DNA of 51,226 nt from Amycolatopsis thermalba (GCF_003385215.1 NZ_PQHW01000044.1:1-51226), one strand, 5' to 3'; shown: positions 19,947 through 33,462, numbered from the stretch's first letter. Translations and numbers: made by a program. The notes: generated by a model not told the origin, from the letters alone.

Positions 19947-19980
19947 ATCCTAGCAATGCTAGACAACTAGCGCTGCTAGG
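19947..19980. promoter_or_regulatory. TetR operator overlapping its own -10
   Basis: Arms CCTAGCAATGCTAG (19949-19962) and CTAGCGCTGCTAGG (19967-19980) are inverted repeats with two mismatches, and each arm is itself a CTAGC-GCTAG palindrome. On the minus strand TAGGAT (19947-19952) followed by 6 nt and the ATG at 19940 is a leaderless -10 buried in the operator. Confidence 0.75.
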
Positions 19981-20017
19981 AACTGTGGTGCCGCGGACAC
20001 CGTGACACCCTGGGGTC

Positions 20018-22048
<2,031 letters not shown>

Positions 22049-22072
22049 CGCGTCGATTCCGGCGTAGCGTGT

Positions 22073-22097
22073 GTTGCAACGTAATCATGTAATCGCG
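22073..22097 (+). promoter_or_regulatory. AT-rich promoter/operator block
   Basis: GTTGCAAC (22073-22080) is a perfect palindrome, followed by two direct copies of GTAATC (22081 and 22089). This is a marked AT-rich island in GC-rich DNA just before the ribosome binding site of the next gene. Confidence 0.45.
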
Positions 22098-22109
22098 GAG
22101 GCGAGGACC

Positions 22110-22676
22110 ATGCGCACACACGCACAGTGGGGACGAGGCTGGAAGGGCCGTGGGCAGGCCGAGGTGCCGCCTGCCGACGACGCGGCGGGCTGGTTCGCCG
22201 GACGGCTGCCGGACGGCTGGTTCACCGGCGCCCCGGACATCACGGTCGACCGCGAGGAGATCCTGGTCGTCGGCGAACTCCCGGCGCTGACCGACGAGTT
22301 CGCCGACGACGCCGCCCGCGCCGCCGCGGAATCCGGCCGCATCAGCCGGTTCCGCGAGGAGACCCGCGAGCAGCGCATCGAGATCGCGCGCCAGGCCGAG
22401 CACCGGTACCAGCGCAAGGTGTCCTGGGGCGCCCGGCTGGGCGGCACCGAAGAGTTGTTCACCACACAGTCGGTGCCGGTGATGACCCGCCTGCGCCAGC
22501 CCGAGCGGCTGGTTCTCGACACGCTCGTCGACGCGGGGGTCGCGCGGTCTCGTTCGGACGCCCTGGCCTGGGCTGTCCGGCTCGTCGGGCAGCACGCCGA
22601 GGACTGGCTCGGCGAGCTGCGCGAGGCCATGTCGAAGGTCGACGAACTGCGCCGCGAGGGGCCCGATCTCGGCTGA
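22110..22676 (+). CDS. Conserved actinobacterial protein of unknown function
   Basis: 188 residues. An N-terminal segment rich in Trp/Gly and an acidic middle are followed by a helical, Arg-rich C-half (QRIEIARQAEHRYQRKVSWG, then SRSDALAWAVRLVGQHAEDW). The RSDALAWAVRLV segment looks like a ribbon-helix-helix or dimer helix, but I cannot assign a family. ATG 22110 is chosen because GGAGGCGAGG ends 3-4 nt upstream; the longer frame start overlaps the promoter block. Confidence 0.7.
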   Translation: MRTHAQWGRGWKGRGQAEVPPADDAAGWFAGRLPDGWFTGAPDITVDREEILVVGELPALTDEFADDAARAAAESGRISRFREETREQRIEIARQAEHRYQRKVSWGARLGGTEELFTTQSVPVMTRLRQPERLVLDTLVDAGVARSRSDALAWAVRLVGQHAEDWLGELREAMSKVDELRREGPDLG

Positions 22677-22718
22677 GCTCGTCATGCGGGGCCGCGGAAG
22701 TTACGCCAGAGTAGGAAC

Positions 22719-24608
22719 ATGAACCCCGATGCGTTGACCGCGGTACTGGATGGACAGTGGGCCCAGCTGCGCCGGGAGATTCGCGCGCAGTTCGCCGGGT
22801 ACGACCTGGACGAGCCCTACGACCTGAGCACCGAGGAGTACCGGGCGTGGGTGCTGGAGCGCCTGCGCGAGCTGGCCAAGAGCGGCTGGCACCGGCTCGG
22901 CTTCTCCCGCGAGTACGGCGGCGGGGGCGACATCGGCGGTTCGGTCGTGTCGTTCGAGATGCTCGGCTACGGCGATCTGTCGCTGATGGTGAAGTCCGGC
23001 GTGCAGTGGGGCCTGTTCGGCGGCGCGATCCAGCTGCTCGGCACGGCGCCGCACCACGAGCGGTACCTGGCCCGGATCATGGACCTGGACCTGCTCGGCT
23101 GCTTCGCGATGACCGAGACCGGGCACGGCTCGGACGTGCAGAACCTGCGCACCACGGCGACCTACGACCCGGCCACCCGCGAGTTCGTCATCGACACCCC
23201 GGACGAGCAGGCGCGCAAGGACTACATCGGCAACGCCGCGCGGCACGGCCGGATGGCGGTGGTGTTCGCGCAGCTCGTCACCGGCGGGGAAAGCCGCGGC
23301 GTGCACGCGTTCGTGGTGCCGATCCGGGACGAGTCGGGCGCGCCGATGCCGGGTGTGGAGATCGGGGACGACGGCCGCAAGGCGGGGCTGAACGGCGTCG
23401 ACAACGGGCGCCTGACGTTCCACTCCGTGCGGGTGCCGCGTGACGCGCTGCTCAACCGCTACGGCGACGTCACCGAGGACGGCACGTACACGAGCCCGAT
23501 CGAAAGCGACAACCGCCGGTTCTTCACGATGCTGGGCACGTTGATCCGCGGCCGGATCAGCGTGGCGGGCGGCGCGATCCACGCCACCGAGCGGGCGCTG
23601 GCGATCGCGACCCGGTACGCGGACAAGCGCCGCCAGTTCGGCCGTCCCGGTGAGTCCGGGGAGACCCTGCTGCTGGATTACCGCGCGCACCAACGGAAAC
23701 TGCTGCCTGCGATCGCGCGCACCTACGCGCTGCACTTCGCGCACGAGGAGCTGACCCGGGCGCTGCACGACATCCAGGGCACCGCCGACGCCGAGGAGCG
23801 GGCGCAGCGCGAGCTGGAGTCGCGCGCCGCCGGGATCAAGGCGATCGCGACCTGGCACGCGACCCGCAGCATCCAGATGGCGCGGGAAGCCTGTGGTGGC
23901 GCGGGATACCTGTCGGAGAACCTGCTGCCGGCGCTGAAGGCCGACACCGACGTGTTCACCACGTTCGAGGGCGACAACACGGTGCTGCTGCAGCTGGTCG
24001 CGAAGGGACTGCTGACCAGCTACCGCGACCACTTCGCCGATCTGAGCCCGCTGGCGACGGCCCGGTTCGTGGCCGAGCAGTTCGTCGGCGCGGTGATCGA
24101 GCGGACCGCGGCGCGCAAGGTGATCGAGCGGCTGGTGGACGCCGCGCCCGGCCGGGACGACGACGATGTGCTGTTCGACCGCGGCTGGCAGGTGAAGCTG
24201 TTCGAGGACCGCGAGCAGCACGTGCTGGAGGGCTGCGCGCGGCGGCTGCGCCGGGCCGCGGAGGCCGACCCGTTCGAGGTCTTCAACGACGCGCAGGACC
24301 ACGTGCTGCGGGCGGCGCGGGTGCACGTCGAGCGGATCGTGCTGGAGGCGTTCGTCGCGGCCATCGACCGGTGCGCGGACGCGGAGGCGCGGGCGCTGCT
24401 GGAGCGGGTGTGCGACCTGTACGTGCTGTCGAACGTCGAAGAGGACCGCGCGTGGTTCCTGGAGCACGGCCGGCTGACCTCGGCGCGGGCGAAGGCCGTG
24501 GTCGCCGCGGTGAACGACCTGTGCGCCGAGCTGCGCCCCCACGCGCGGCTGCTGGTGGACGGCTTCGCGGTGCCGGAACCGTTCCTCCGCCCCGCGATGC
24601 TGCGTTAG
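22719..24608 (+). CDS. Acyl-CoA dehydrogenase / oxidase-like flavoenzyme
   Basis: 629 residues, longer than a typical FadE. It has the FAD-binding TETGHGSD motif near 135, YADKRRQFG near 300 and the TFEGDN segment near 410 that carries the catalytic glutamate of ACOX enzymes. About 200 extra C-terminal helical residues follow. This is the acyl-CoA oxidase-like layout; whether electrons go to ETF or O2 cannot be told. Stop TAG overlaps a minus-strand TAA (TTAG) belonging to a gene remnant. Confidence 0.85.
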   Translation: MNPDALTAVLDGQWAQLRREIRAQFAGYDLDEPYDLSTEEYRAWVLERLRELAKSGWHRLGFSREYGGGGDIGGSVVSFEMLGYGDLSLMVKSGVQWGLFGGAIQLLGTAPHHERYLARIMDLDLLGCFAMTETGHGSDVQNLRTTATYDPATREFVIDTPDEQARKDYIGNAARHGRMAVVFAQLVTGGESRGVHAFVVPIRDESGAPMPGVEIGDDGRKAGLNGVDNGRLTFHSVRVPRDALLNRYGDVTEDGTYTSPIESDNRRFFTMLGTLIRGRISVAGGAIHATERALAIATRYADKRRQFGRPGESGETLLLDYRAHQRKLLPAIARTYALHFAHEELTRALHDIQGTADAEERAQRELESRAAGIKAIATWHATRSIQMAREACGGAGYLSENLLPALKADTDVFTTFEGDNTVLLQLVAKGLLTSYRDHFADLSPLATARFVAEQFVGAVIERTAARKVIERLVDAAPGRDDDDVLFDRGWQVKLFEDREQHVLEGCARRLRRAAEADPFEVFNDAQDHVLRAARVHVERIVLEAFVAAIDRCADAEARALLERVCDLYVLSNVEEDRAWFLEHGRLTSARAKAVVAAVNDLCAELRPHARLLVDGFAVPEPFLRPAMLR

Positions 24609-24763
24609 GCCCGCTTCTTCTTGGCGGTGAGGTCGAGCCAGTGGAAGAGCCCGCCCTGCCGCGCGCCGAGGATCGCCTGGACCAACGGAACCGCGCCGAG
24701 CTGGATGCCGGCCACGAGGCAGACCAGTTGTGCTGCGTCGTGACCCGGGATCGAGGCGGTGAG
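24605..24763 (-). pseudogene. 3' fragment of a membrane-protein gene
   Basis: The minus frame ending in TAA at 24607-24605 reads a hydrophobic stretch (QLVCLVAGIQLGAVPLVQAI) and then GGLFHWLDLTAKKKRA, the look of a transporter C-terminus with a basic tail. No start or upstream body exists; the frame runs into the TetR remnant. The coding-like sequence and the TTAG stop overlap with the acyl-CoA dehydrogenase gene argue that this is the surviving end of a deleted gene. The transporter family is not identified. Confidence 0.5.
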
Positions 24764-25242
24764 CCTGCGCGAGGTCGCCGCGGAAGCCGGCGTCTCGATG
24801 GGGCGGGTGCAGCACTACTTCGCCTCGAAGGACGACATGCTGGGGTTCGCCCTGGAGCTGGCGAACGAGCGCGCGGGTCCGGGCGCGCCTGCCGGCGCTG
24901 GCCGATCCCGGGCGGATCCTGCGCGAGGTGCTGACCGAAATGCTCGGCCTCACCGCGGAGAGCAGGCAGTTCATCCTGCTCGGCGTCGCCTACCTCAACC
25001 GCGCCCTCACCGACGAGAAGATCGCCGAGGGCATGGCCGCCGGTGACGCCGAACTGTACGGTCTCCTGGCCGGCCTGGTCGAGGCGGCGGCCGGCGAGCG
25101 GCCCGGCCTCGACCCGCGTCAGGAGGCCCGCGTCCTGTTCCAGGTGGCCGCCGGGCTGGGCGTCGAGGTGGCGCTGGGGCAGACCGCCCCGGCCGACGCG
25201 GTCGCCACGGTGGACTACTACCTCCGGCGGCTGCTGGGCTGA
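24744..25242 (+). pseudogene. Decayed TetR-family regulator
   Basis: One frame encodes a clean HTH (SLREVAAEAGVSMGRVQHYF, then ASKDDMLGFALELANER) up to about 24867. The natural continuation (RARLPALADPGRILREVLTE and the C-terminal domain to YYLRRLLG) lies in another frame from about 24870 to 25242. The frames are reconciled by removing about 4 nt in GCGCGCGGGTCC. Helix 1 is also damaged: GIEAVSLREVA follows a TGA, while the bases before it fit helix 1 only in another frame. Two lesions make a sequencing slip less likely. Confidence 0.7.
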
Positions 25243-25310
25243 CAAATGTCATGCCCGGGACCGGATGTTCGGCATGATCACCGGATGCCGGCGGGGGCGA
25301 AGCTGGGGTC

Positions 25311-25979
25311 ATGACGAACAAGACCTCGGCCCTGGCCCCGCTGATCATCGACGCCGGGCTTCCCGTCGCCGCCTACTTCCTGCTCAGCCAGGCCGCCGGC
25401 CTGAGCACCATCGCCGCGCTGGCGTGGAGCAGCGCGATCCCCACGGTGCGGGCGGTGTGGTGCCTGGCCCGCGAGCGGCGGGTCAACGTCCTGGCGGTGC
25501 TGATGCTGGTCGTCAACACCACCGGGCTGCTGTTGAGCCTGCTGACCGGTGATCCCCGGCTGATGCTGGCCAAGGACGGCGGGGTGACCAGCATCCTCGG
25601 CGTCGGGATCCTGGCGTCGGTGGTGATCGGGAAGCCGTTGATGACCGAGGTGCTGCGGCCGCTGTTCACCAAGGGTGACCCCGGCAGGACCGCGGTGTGG
25701 GAAGGGCTTTCGGGGACCTCGCCGGCCTTCCGGCGGGCGGAGCGGCTCTTCTCGGTCGTGTGGGGCGTGGCCCTGCTCGGCGAGTCCGCGGTGCGGGTCG
25801 TGGGCGCCTACACGCTGCCCGTCGACACGATGGTCTGGCTCGGCAGCGTGATCCTGGTGGTCGCGCTCGCGGCGGCGTTCGCCGTCAGCCGTGCGGCGGC
25901 CCGGCCGATGGTGCGCACCTTCCTCGCCGCGTTCGACGAGCGGCGTCAGGCGTACAGGGCCAGCCAGACGGCGATGTAG
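25311..25979 (+). CDS. VC0807-like integral membrane protein
   Basis: 222 residues with about six hydrophobic helices and the family segments SAIPTVRAVW and RFLL-like basic loops (CLARERRVN). Family function unknown. The ATG at 25311 follows GAAGCT by 6 nt, possibly leaderless. Its end overlaps the convergent hemolysin III gene by 34 bp. Confidence 0.75.
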   Translation: MTNKTSALAPLIIDAGLPVAAYFLLSQAAGLSTIAALAWSSAIPTVRAVWCLARERRVNVLAVLMLVVNTTGLLLSLLTGDPRLMLAKDGGVTSILGVGILASVVIGKPLMTEVLRPLFTKGDPGRTAVWEGLSGTSPAFRRAERLFSVVWGVALLGESAVRVVGAYTLPVDTMVWLGSVILVVALAAAFAVSRAAARPMVRTFLAAFDERRQAYRASQTAM

Positions 25980-26611
25980 TGCGAGACCGCGGCCAGCACC
26001 GTGCACGCGTGGAAGAACTCGTGGTAGCCGAAGGTGTCCGGCCAGTAGTTCGGCCACTTCACCGCGTAGAACACCGCGCCGACCGTGTAGAACAGGCCGC
26101 CCACCAGGAGCAGCACCAGCGCGGCCACCCCGGCGTGCGTGGCCAGCTCGGGCAGCACGAAGATCGCCACCCAGCCGAGCGCCACGTAGATCGGCACGCC
26201 GAGCCAGCGCGGCGCGCCCGGCCACAGCATCTTCAGCGCCACCCCGGCCAGCGCGCCGCCCCAGACCACGCCCAGCACGACGTACCCGGTGGGCTTCGAC
26301 ATCGCCAGCAGCGTGAACGGGGTGTAGGTGCCCGCGATGAACAGGAAGATCATCGAGTGGTCCGCGCGCTTCATCCACTGGTAGGCGCGTGGGCTCCAGA
26401 TCCGCCGGTGGTACAGCGCGCTGACGCCGAACACGCCGAGGACGGTCAGCCCGTACACCGACGTGGCCAGCGCGGCCAGGCCGGACACCGTGGCGCCGGC
26501 GAACGCGATCAGCGTCGCCACGCAGGCGAGCGCGCTGAAAAACGTCCAGAAGTGGATATGGCCGCGGAGCCGGGGACGGGTGTCGACGAAGGGTTCGGTC
26601 TCAACGGTCAC
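25946..26611 (-). CDS. Hemolysin III / TrhA (PAQR-like) membrane protein
   Basis: 221 residues, seven transmembrane helices. Conserved family residues are present: SALYHR (near 83), DHSMIF (near 103) and GYHEFFH (near 200), the H/D/H set thought to bind zinc. Proposed role is membrane energetics or homeostasis; cytolysis is not established. Corresponds to Rv1085c and is divergent from the Z-prenyl synthase. Confidence 0.88.
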   Translation of the reverse strand: MTVETEPFVDTRPRLRGHIHFWTFFSALACVATLIAFAGATVSGLAALATSVYGLTVLGVFGVSALYHRRIWSPRAYQWMKRADHSMIFLFIAGTYTPFTLLAMSKPTGYVVLGVVWGGALAGVALKMLWPGAPRWLGVPIYVALGWVAIFVLPELATHAGVAALVLLLVGGLFYTVGAVFYAVKWPNYWPDTFGYHEFFHACTVLAAVSHYIAVWLALYA

Positions 26612-26685
26612 ACCAACAAGGTTACGACGACGTAGGTTCCGCGCCAGTCACCGTGGCCCGGCCCACGTCGCTTCCCGACCCTGCG

Positions 26686-26691
26686 TACATT
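26686..26691 (+). promoter_or_regulatory. Leaderless -10 element of the Z-prenyl synthase gene
   Basis: TACATT is followed by 8 nt and GTG 26700. No ribosome binding site is present. Confidence 0.5.
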
Positions 26692-26699
26692 GGTTGGAC

Positions 26700-27476
26700 G
26701 TGAGTCTTCGCTCCTTCGGGTCCAAGCTTGTCTACGGCATTTACAGCCGCCGTCTGATCCAGCAGGCGGCAGGCAAGCATCCGCGGCACATCGCGATCAT
26801 GCTGGACGGCAACCGCAGGTGGGCGCGGGAAGCCGGCTTCACCGACGTCTCCGACGGGCACCGGGCGGGAGCGCGCAAGATCGCCGACTTCCTCACCTGG
26901 TGCCGCGAGGCCGACGTCGAGGTCGTGACGATGTGGCTGCTGTCCACGGACAACCTCAGCCGCGCCACCGAGGAGCTCGAACCGCTGCTGGAGATCATCG
27001 CCGACGTCGTCGACGAGCTGGCGCAGGCGGGCAACCCGTGGCGCATCCGCGTCGTCGGCGCGCTGGACCTGCTGCCCGGGCCGATCGCCAAGCGCCTGCA
27101 GTCGGCCGCGGCGAGCACCGAGAAGCGCACCGGCATGGAGGTCAACGTCGCCGTCGGCTACGGCGGGCGGCAGGAGATCGCGGACGCGGTCAAGAAGCTG
27201 CTGCTCCAGCACGCCGACGAGGGCACGTCGATCCGCGAGCTGGCGAAGATCCTCGACGTCGACCACATCTCCGAGCACCTCTACACCTCGGGGCAGCCCG
27301 ACCCGGACCTCATCATCCGCACCTCCGGCGAGCAGCGGCTGTCCGGTTTCCTGCTGTGGCAGTCCGCGCACTCCGAGTTCTGGTTCACGGAGGCCTACTG
27401 GCCCGCCTTCCGCCGGGTCGACTTCCTGCGCGCCCTCCGTGACTACGCGTGGCGGCACCGCCGTTTCGGTACTTGA
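26700..27476 (+). CDS. Short-chain Z-isoprenyl diphosphate synthase (Rv1086-like)
   Basis: 258 residues, UppS fold. Catalytic Asp36 is in IAIMLDGNRRWA; substrate motifs VTMWLLSTDNLSR and IIRTSGEQRLSGFLLWQS are intact. The segment MWLLSTDNLSR and the syntenic position match Rv1086, which makes (2Z,6E)-farnesyl diphosphate, a precursor for decaprenyl phosphate. Product length cannot be read with certainty. GTG 26700 is chosen from the -10 spacing; upstream frame extension overlaps the promoter. Confidence 0.87.
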   Translation: MSLRSFGSKLVYGIYSRRLIQQAAGKHPRHIAIMLDGNRRWAREAGFTDVSDGHRAGARKIADFLTWCREADVEVVTMWLLSTDNLSRATEELEPLLEIIADVVDELAQAGNPWRIRVVGALDLLPGPIAKRLQSAAASTEKRTGMEVNVAVGYGGRQEIADAVKKLLLQHADEGTSIRELAKILDVDHISEHLYTSGQPDPDLIIRTSGEQRLSGFLLWQSAHSEFWFTEAYWPAFRRVDFLRALRDYAWRHRRFGT

Positions 27477-27593
27477 CAACACGTTCCGTGTCGATTCGCT
27501 GATTTGTTCTCTACCGACGGTGAGATGACAACCTGGTGAATCACCTGCCTGGCTGCCTGCACGAAGCGTCGAACGCAGGTAACTTCCGAAGTG

Positions 27594-27635
27594 ATGGCTC
27601 GTGACCTTGCGGACCATCACGGGAGGCCCTGGTAG
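27594..27635 (+). CDS. 13-codon upstream ORF in the phoH2 leader
   Basis: ATG-initiated, encoding MARDLADHHGRPW. Its TAG stop overlaps the next small ORF start (TAGTG). Ribosome binding site is weak. Could be chance; listed because of the coupling. Confidence 0.3.
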   Translation: MARDLADHHGRPW

Positions 27636-27721
27636 TGGCGGTTGTAGAGCAGACGGCGCGTGAGCCGTTCGCGATACCCACGAGGGGGCCGGCACCCGGC
27701 CCTCGTGGCCCTGCGCGCTGA
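27635..27721 (+). CDS. 28-residue leader ORF before phoH2
   Basis: GTG-initiated with GGGAGG (27621-27626) 8 nt upstream. It encodes a peptide starting [15 protein letters not shown] and ending in a Pro/Gly/Arg-rich run ([10 protein letters not shown]). The hairpin at 27678-27708 lies inside its 3' half, so translation would open that structure. Mycobacterial phoH2 is preceded by a small antitoxin-like gene (phoAT); whether this is equivalent is unknown. Confidence 0.4.
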   Translation: MAVVEQTAREPFAIPTRGPAPGPRGPAR

Positions 27722-27813
27722 CGCGTAAGCGGAAGCGAAGAGCGGTCCAGCCAGGGTGGTGCCCGGCCCAGCGAGTGTGGGCGTGGTGCCACGTCCACGA
27801 GGGAGATGCCGTC

Positions 27814-29208
27814 GTGACTACGCAGCGTTCGCCCCGTAAGGCCTCCGGCCGCTCATCGAATTCCGCGGAGGGCACCGCAGAACCCCCGAGTCCCGTTCCC
27901 GGGCAGCACACCTACGTCCTGGACACCTCGGTTCTGCTGGCCGACCCGTGGGCCATCACGAGATTCGCCGAGCACGCCGTGGTCCTGCCGTTGGTCGTGA
28001 TCAGTGAACTGGAGGCGAAACGGCATCACCCCGAACTGGGCTGGTTCGCGCGGGAATCCCTGCGCCAGCTCGACGACCTGCGGCTCAAGCACGGCCGCCT
28101 GGACGCCCCGATCCCGATCGGCGACTCCGGCGGCACCCTGCACGTCGAGCTGAACCACTCGGACCCGACGGTCCTGCCGCCCGGGTTCCGCACCGACTCC
28201 AACGACCACCGGATCCTGGCCTGCGCGCTGAACCTCAAGGTCGAGCGCGACGCGGTCACCCTGGTCACGAAGGACATCCCGCTGCGGGTCAAGGCCGGTG
28301 CCGTCGGCCTGCCCGCCGACGAGTACCGCGCGCTGGAGGTGGCGCCGTCCGGCTGGACCGGCATGGTCGACGTGGAGGTCCCGCAGGAAGCGGTCGACGC
28401 GTTGTTCCGCGACGGTCTCGTGGACCTGGCTGAATACGGGCTGCCCGAGGTGGGCGAGTCGCCGTGCCACACCGGTCTGCGGCTGGTGGCCGGTTCCGGC
28501 AGCTCCAGCGCGCTGGGCCGGCTGACCCCGGCCAAGAAGGTGAAGCTGGTCCGCGGCGACAAGGAGGCGTTCGGCCTGCACGGCCGCTCCGCGGAGCAGC
28601 GGATCGCGCTGGACCTGCTGCTCGACCCGGACATCGGCATCGTCTCGCTCGGCGGACGGGCAGGCACCGGCAAGTCCGCGCTCGCGCTGTGCGCCGGGCT
28701 GGAGTCGGTGATGGAGCGCCGCGAGCACCGGAAGGTGGTCGTGTTCCGGCCGGTCTACGCCGTCGGCGGCCAGGACCTGGGCTACCTGCCGGGGTCGGAG
28801 TCGGAGAAGATGCAGCCGTGGGCGCAGGCGGTGTTCGACACGCTCGGCGCCCTGGTCAGCCAGGACGTGCTGGACGAGGTGTTCGACCGCGGCATGCTGG
28901 AGGTCCTGCCGCTGACTCACATCCGCGGCCGGTCGCTGCACGACTCGTTCGTGATCGTGGACGAGGCGCAGTCGCTGGAGCGCAACGTGCTGCTGACCGT
29001 GCTGTCGCGGCTGGGCACGGCGTCCCGCGTGGTGCTCACCCACGACGTGGCGCAGCGGGACAACCTGCGCGTCGGACGCCACGACGGCGTGTCCGCGGTG
29101 ATCGAGAAGCTGAAGGGCCACCCGCTCTTCGCGCACGTCACGCTGACCCGCTCGGAGCGGTCGCCGATCGCCGCGCTGGTCACCGAGATGCTGGAGGACC
29201 ACGGGTAG
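27814..29208 (+). CDS. phoH2: PhoH2: PIN-domain ribonuclease fused to PhoH helicase ATPase
   Basis: 464 residues. After a basic, Ser-rich N-tail the PIN domain (about 33-155) begins [14 protein letters not shown] with acidic Asp37. The PhoH ATPase follows, with Walker A GRAGTGKS at 281-288 and Walker B FVIVDEAQ at 379-386. Mycobacterial PhoH2 unwinds and cleaves RNA. GTG 27814 is supported by GAGGGAG 8 nt upstream. Rv1095 is the syntenic counterpart. Confidence 0.92.
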   Translation: MTTQRSPRKASGRSSNSAEGTAEPPSPVPGQHTYVLDTSVLLADPWAITRFAEHAVVLPLVVISELEAKRHHPELGWFARESLRQLDDLRLKHGRLDAPIPIGDSGGTLHVELNHSDPTVLPPGFRTDSNDHRILACALNLKVERDAVTLVTKDIPLRVKAGAVGLPADEYRALEVAPSGWTGMVDVEVPQEAVDALFRDGLVDLAEYGLPEVGESPCHTGLRLVAGSGSSSALGRLTPAKKVKLVRGDKEAFGLHGRSAEQRIALDLLLDPDIGIVSLGGRAGTGKSALALCAGLESVMERREHRKVVVFRPVYAVGGQDLGYLPGSESEKMQPWAQAVFDTLGALVSQDVLDEVFDRGMLEVLPLTHIRGRSLHDSFVIVDEAQSLERNVLLTVLSRLGTASRVVLTHDVAQRDNLRVGRHDGVSAVIEKLKGHPLFAHVTLTRSERSPIAALVTEMLEDHG

Positions 29209-29217
29209 TTCCCGAGG

Positions 29218-29247
29218 CGGGGCCGCCTCCGCTGGGCGGCGGCCCCG
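29218..29247. terminator. Terminator between phoH2 and guaB1
   Basis: 10-bp perfect stem (29218-29227 with 29238-29247), 10-nt loop, between convergent genes; no T-tract. Confidence 0.65.
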
Positions 29248-29251
29248 TTCC

Positions 29252-32237
<2,986 letters not shown>

Positions 32238-32257
32238 GGGGTCACCTTTCTTCGGGG

Positions 32258-33277
32258 TCAACGTCGTCGGAGGAGGAGCCAGATGAGGTAGGGGGCGCCG
32301 ACCGCGGCCGTGACCAGTCCGACCGGGACTTCCCAGCCGAACGCGGTGCGGCCGAGCAGGTCGGACGCCTGGACGAGCAGGGCGCCGCCGAGCGCGGACG
32401 CGACTAGCGGCGGGCGCGAGCCGCCGGTCAGCCGGAGCATGATCTGCGGGGTCACCAGGGCGACGAAGCCGACCGGCCCCGCGGCGGCGACGGCGGCCGC
32501 GGTCAGCCCGACGGCCACGCCGATGGTGCCCAGGCGCACCGCCTGGATCCGCACGCCCAGCCCGGCGGCCGCGTCGTCGCCGAGCTGCGTCACGGCGAGC
32601 GTGCGGGGCAGGGTGAGCGCGGCGGGGACGAGGAGCGCGGCGAGGATCATCAGCGGGACGGTCTGGTCCCAGCTCACGGCGCTGATCGAGCCGACGAGCC
32701 AGACCGTGGCCTGGGCGGCGCTGTTGATGCTGGCGAGGATGAGGAGCCAGCTGGTCAGTGCCGTGAGGACGGCGCCGCACCCGATGCCGACGAGGATGAG
32801 CCGGAAGCCGTCGACTCCGTGGCGCCAGGAGAACCCGTAGACCGCCGCGGCGGCGACGAGACCACCGGCGAGCGCGGCCGCGGGCACGCCGATCGTGGTG
32901 ATGCCGCTGGCGAGGCTGTAGACGCCACCCCCGAAGACGATCACCGCCACCGCGGCGGCGGAGGCGCCGCCGGTGACGCCGAGGATGTCCGGGGTGGCGA
33001 GCGGATTGCGGGAGATGGTCTGGGTGAGGGCACCGGCCATGGCGAGGCACGCGCCGGCGAGGCACCCGGTGACGGCCCGCGGCACGCGCAGGTCGAACAG
33101 GATGTGCCGGTCGATCCGGTGCCCGCCGCCGGTGAGCAGCTCGGGAAGCTGCCCGAGCGCGATGGGGTACTCGCCGATCGTCACACCCACCGCGGTGACC
33201 AGCAGAAGTGCACCGAGCACGACGAGGCAGACGGTGGCCGCGCGGGTGTTCCACCGCGCGCCGAGGGTGGCGGTCAT
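32258..33277 (-). CDS. FecCD-family siderophore permease (second subunit)
   Basis: 339 residues, about nine to ten transmembrane helices. Family motifs are RVPRAVTGCLAGACLAMAG, TRNPLA-like SRNPLATPDILGVT and GPVGFVALVTPQI, the last contacting the ATPase. ATG 33277 overlaps the stop of the preceding 62-codon ORF (ATGA). It pairs with the other permease to form the heterodimer. Confidence 0.88.
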   Translation of the reverse strand: MTATLGARWNTRAATVCLVVLGALLLVTAVGVTIGEYPIALGQLPELLTGGGHRIDRHILFDLRVPRAVTGCLAGACLAMAGALTQTISRNPLATPDILGVTGGASAAAVAVIVFGGGVYSLASGITTIGVPAAALAGGLVAAAAVYGFSWRHGVDGFRLILVGIGCGAVLTALTSWLLILASINSAAQATVWLVGSISAVSWDQTVPLMILAALLVPAALTLPRTLAVTQLGDDAAAGLGVRIQAVRLGTIGVAVGLTAAAVAAAGPVGFVALVTPQIMLRLTGGSRPPLVASALGGALLVQASDLLGRTAFGWEVPVGLVTAAVGAPYLIWLLLRRR

Positions 33278-33462
33278 GCGCGCCCGCCTTCGCGGGAACA
33301 GCCCGAGGCCCTCACCGCGCGTGAGACGCCGGCGACCCCGGGGCGGGCCCGGTCGACCAAGAACTGGACGACGGCGGCCGCGCAATCGGGTGCTGCATGA
33401 GCCCAGGCAGCGGTGCGGCCCCGGCGGGTGGTGTCACCAGGCGATGCAGCCAGGGTTGCCAT
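33274..33462 (-). CDS. 62-codon ORF coupled between two permease genes
   Basis: The ORF starts at an ATG overlapping the upstream permease stop (TGATG at 33464-33460). It ends in a TGA overlapping the downstream permease ATG (ATGA at 33277-33274). Product is basic (about 11 Arg) with a helical centre (CAAAVVQFLVDRARPGVAGV) and two cysteines. No family recognised. Tight coupling at both ends favours a real product over a spacer. Confidence 0.5.
   Translation of the reverse strand: MATLAASPGDTTRRGRTAAWAHAAPDCAAAVVQFLVDRARPGVAGVSRAVRASGCSREGGRA

Larger units (their letters stand above)
27477..27813 (+). promoter_or_regulatory. Structured 5' leader of phoH2
   Basis: The 337-bp gap contains a 5-bp inverted repeat ACACG-TTC-CGTGT (27479-27491), two nested small ORFs (27594-27635 and 27635-27721) and a strong hairpin (27678-27708) with arms CCACGAGGG and CCCTCGTGG around a GC-rich inner stem. 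No known riboswitch was recognised. Confidence 0.55.

Noticed and set aside
22701-24974. 757-codon minus-strand frame opposite the acyl-CoA dehydrogenase gene
   Set aside because: Antisense shadow with no recognisable domain. Only the different minus frame ending at 24605 looks protein-like.
27473-27478. TTGACA at the end of the Z-prenyl synthase gene as a -35 for phoH2
   Set aside because: No acceptable -10 lies 16-19 bp downstream, so it was not called a promoter.
32258-33385. Longer N-terminus of the second permease
   Set aside because: The added residues are Arg/Gly-rich, not membrane-like, and read antisense through the 62-codon ORF; ATG 33277 fits the family.
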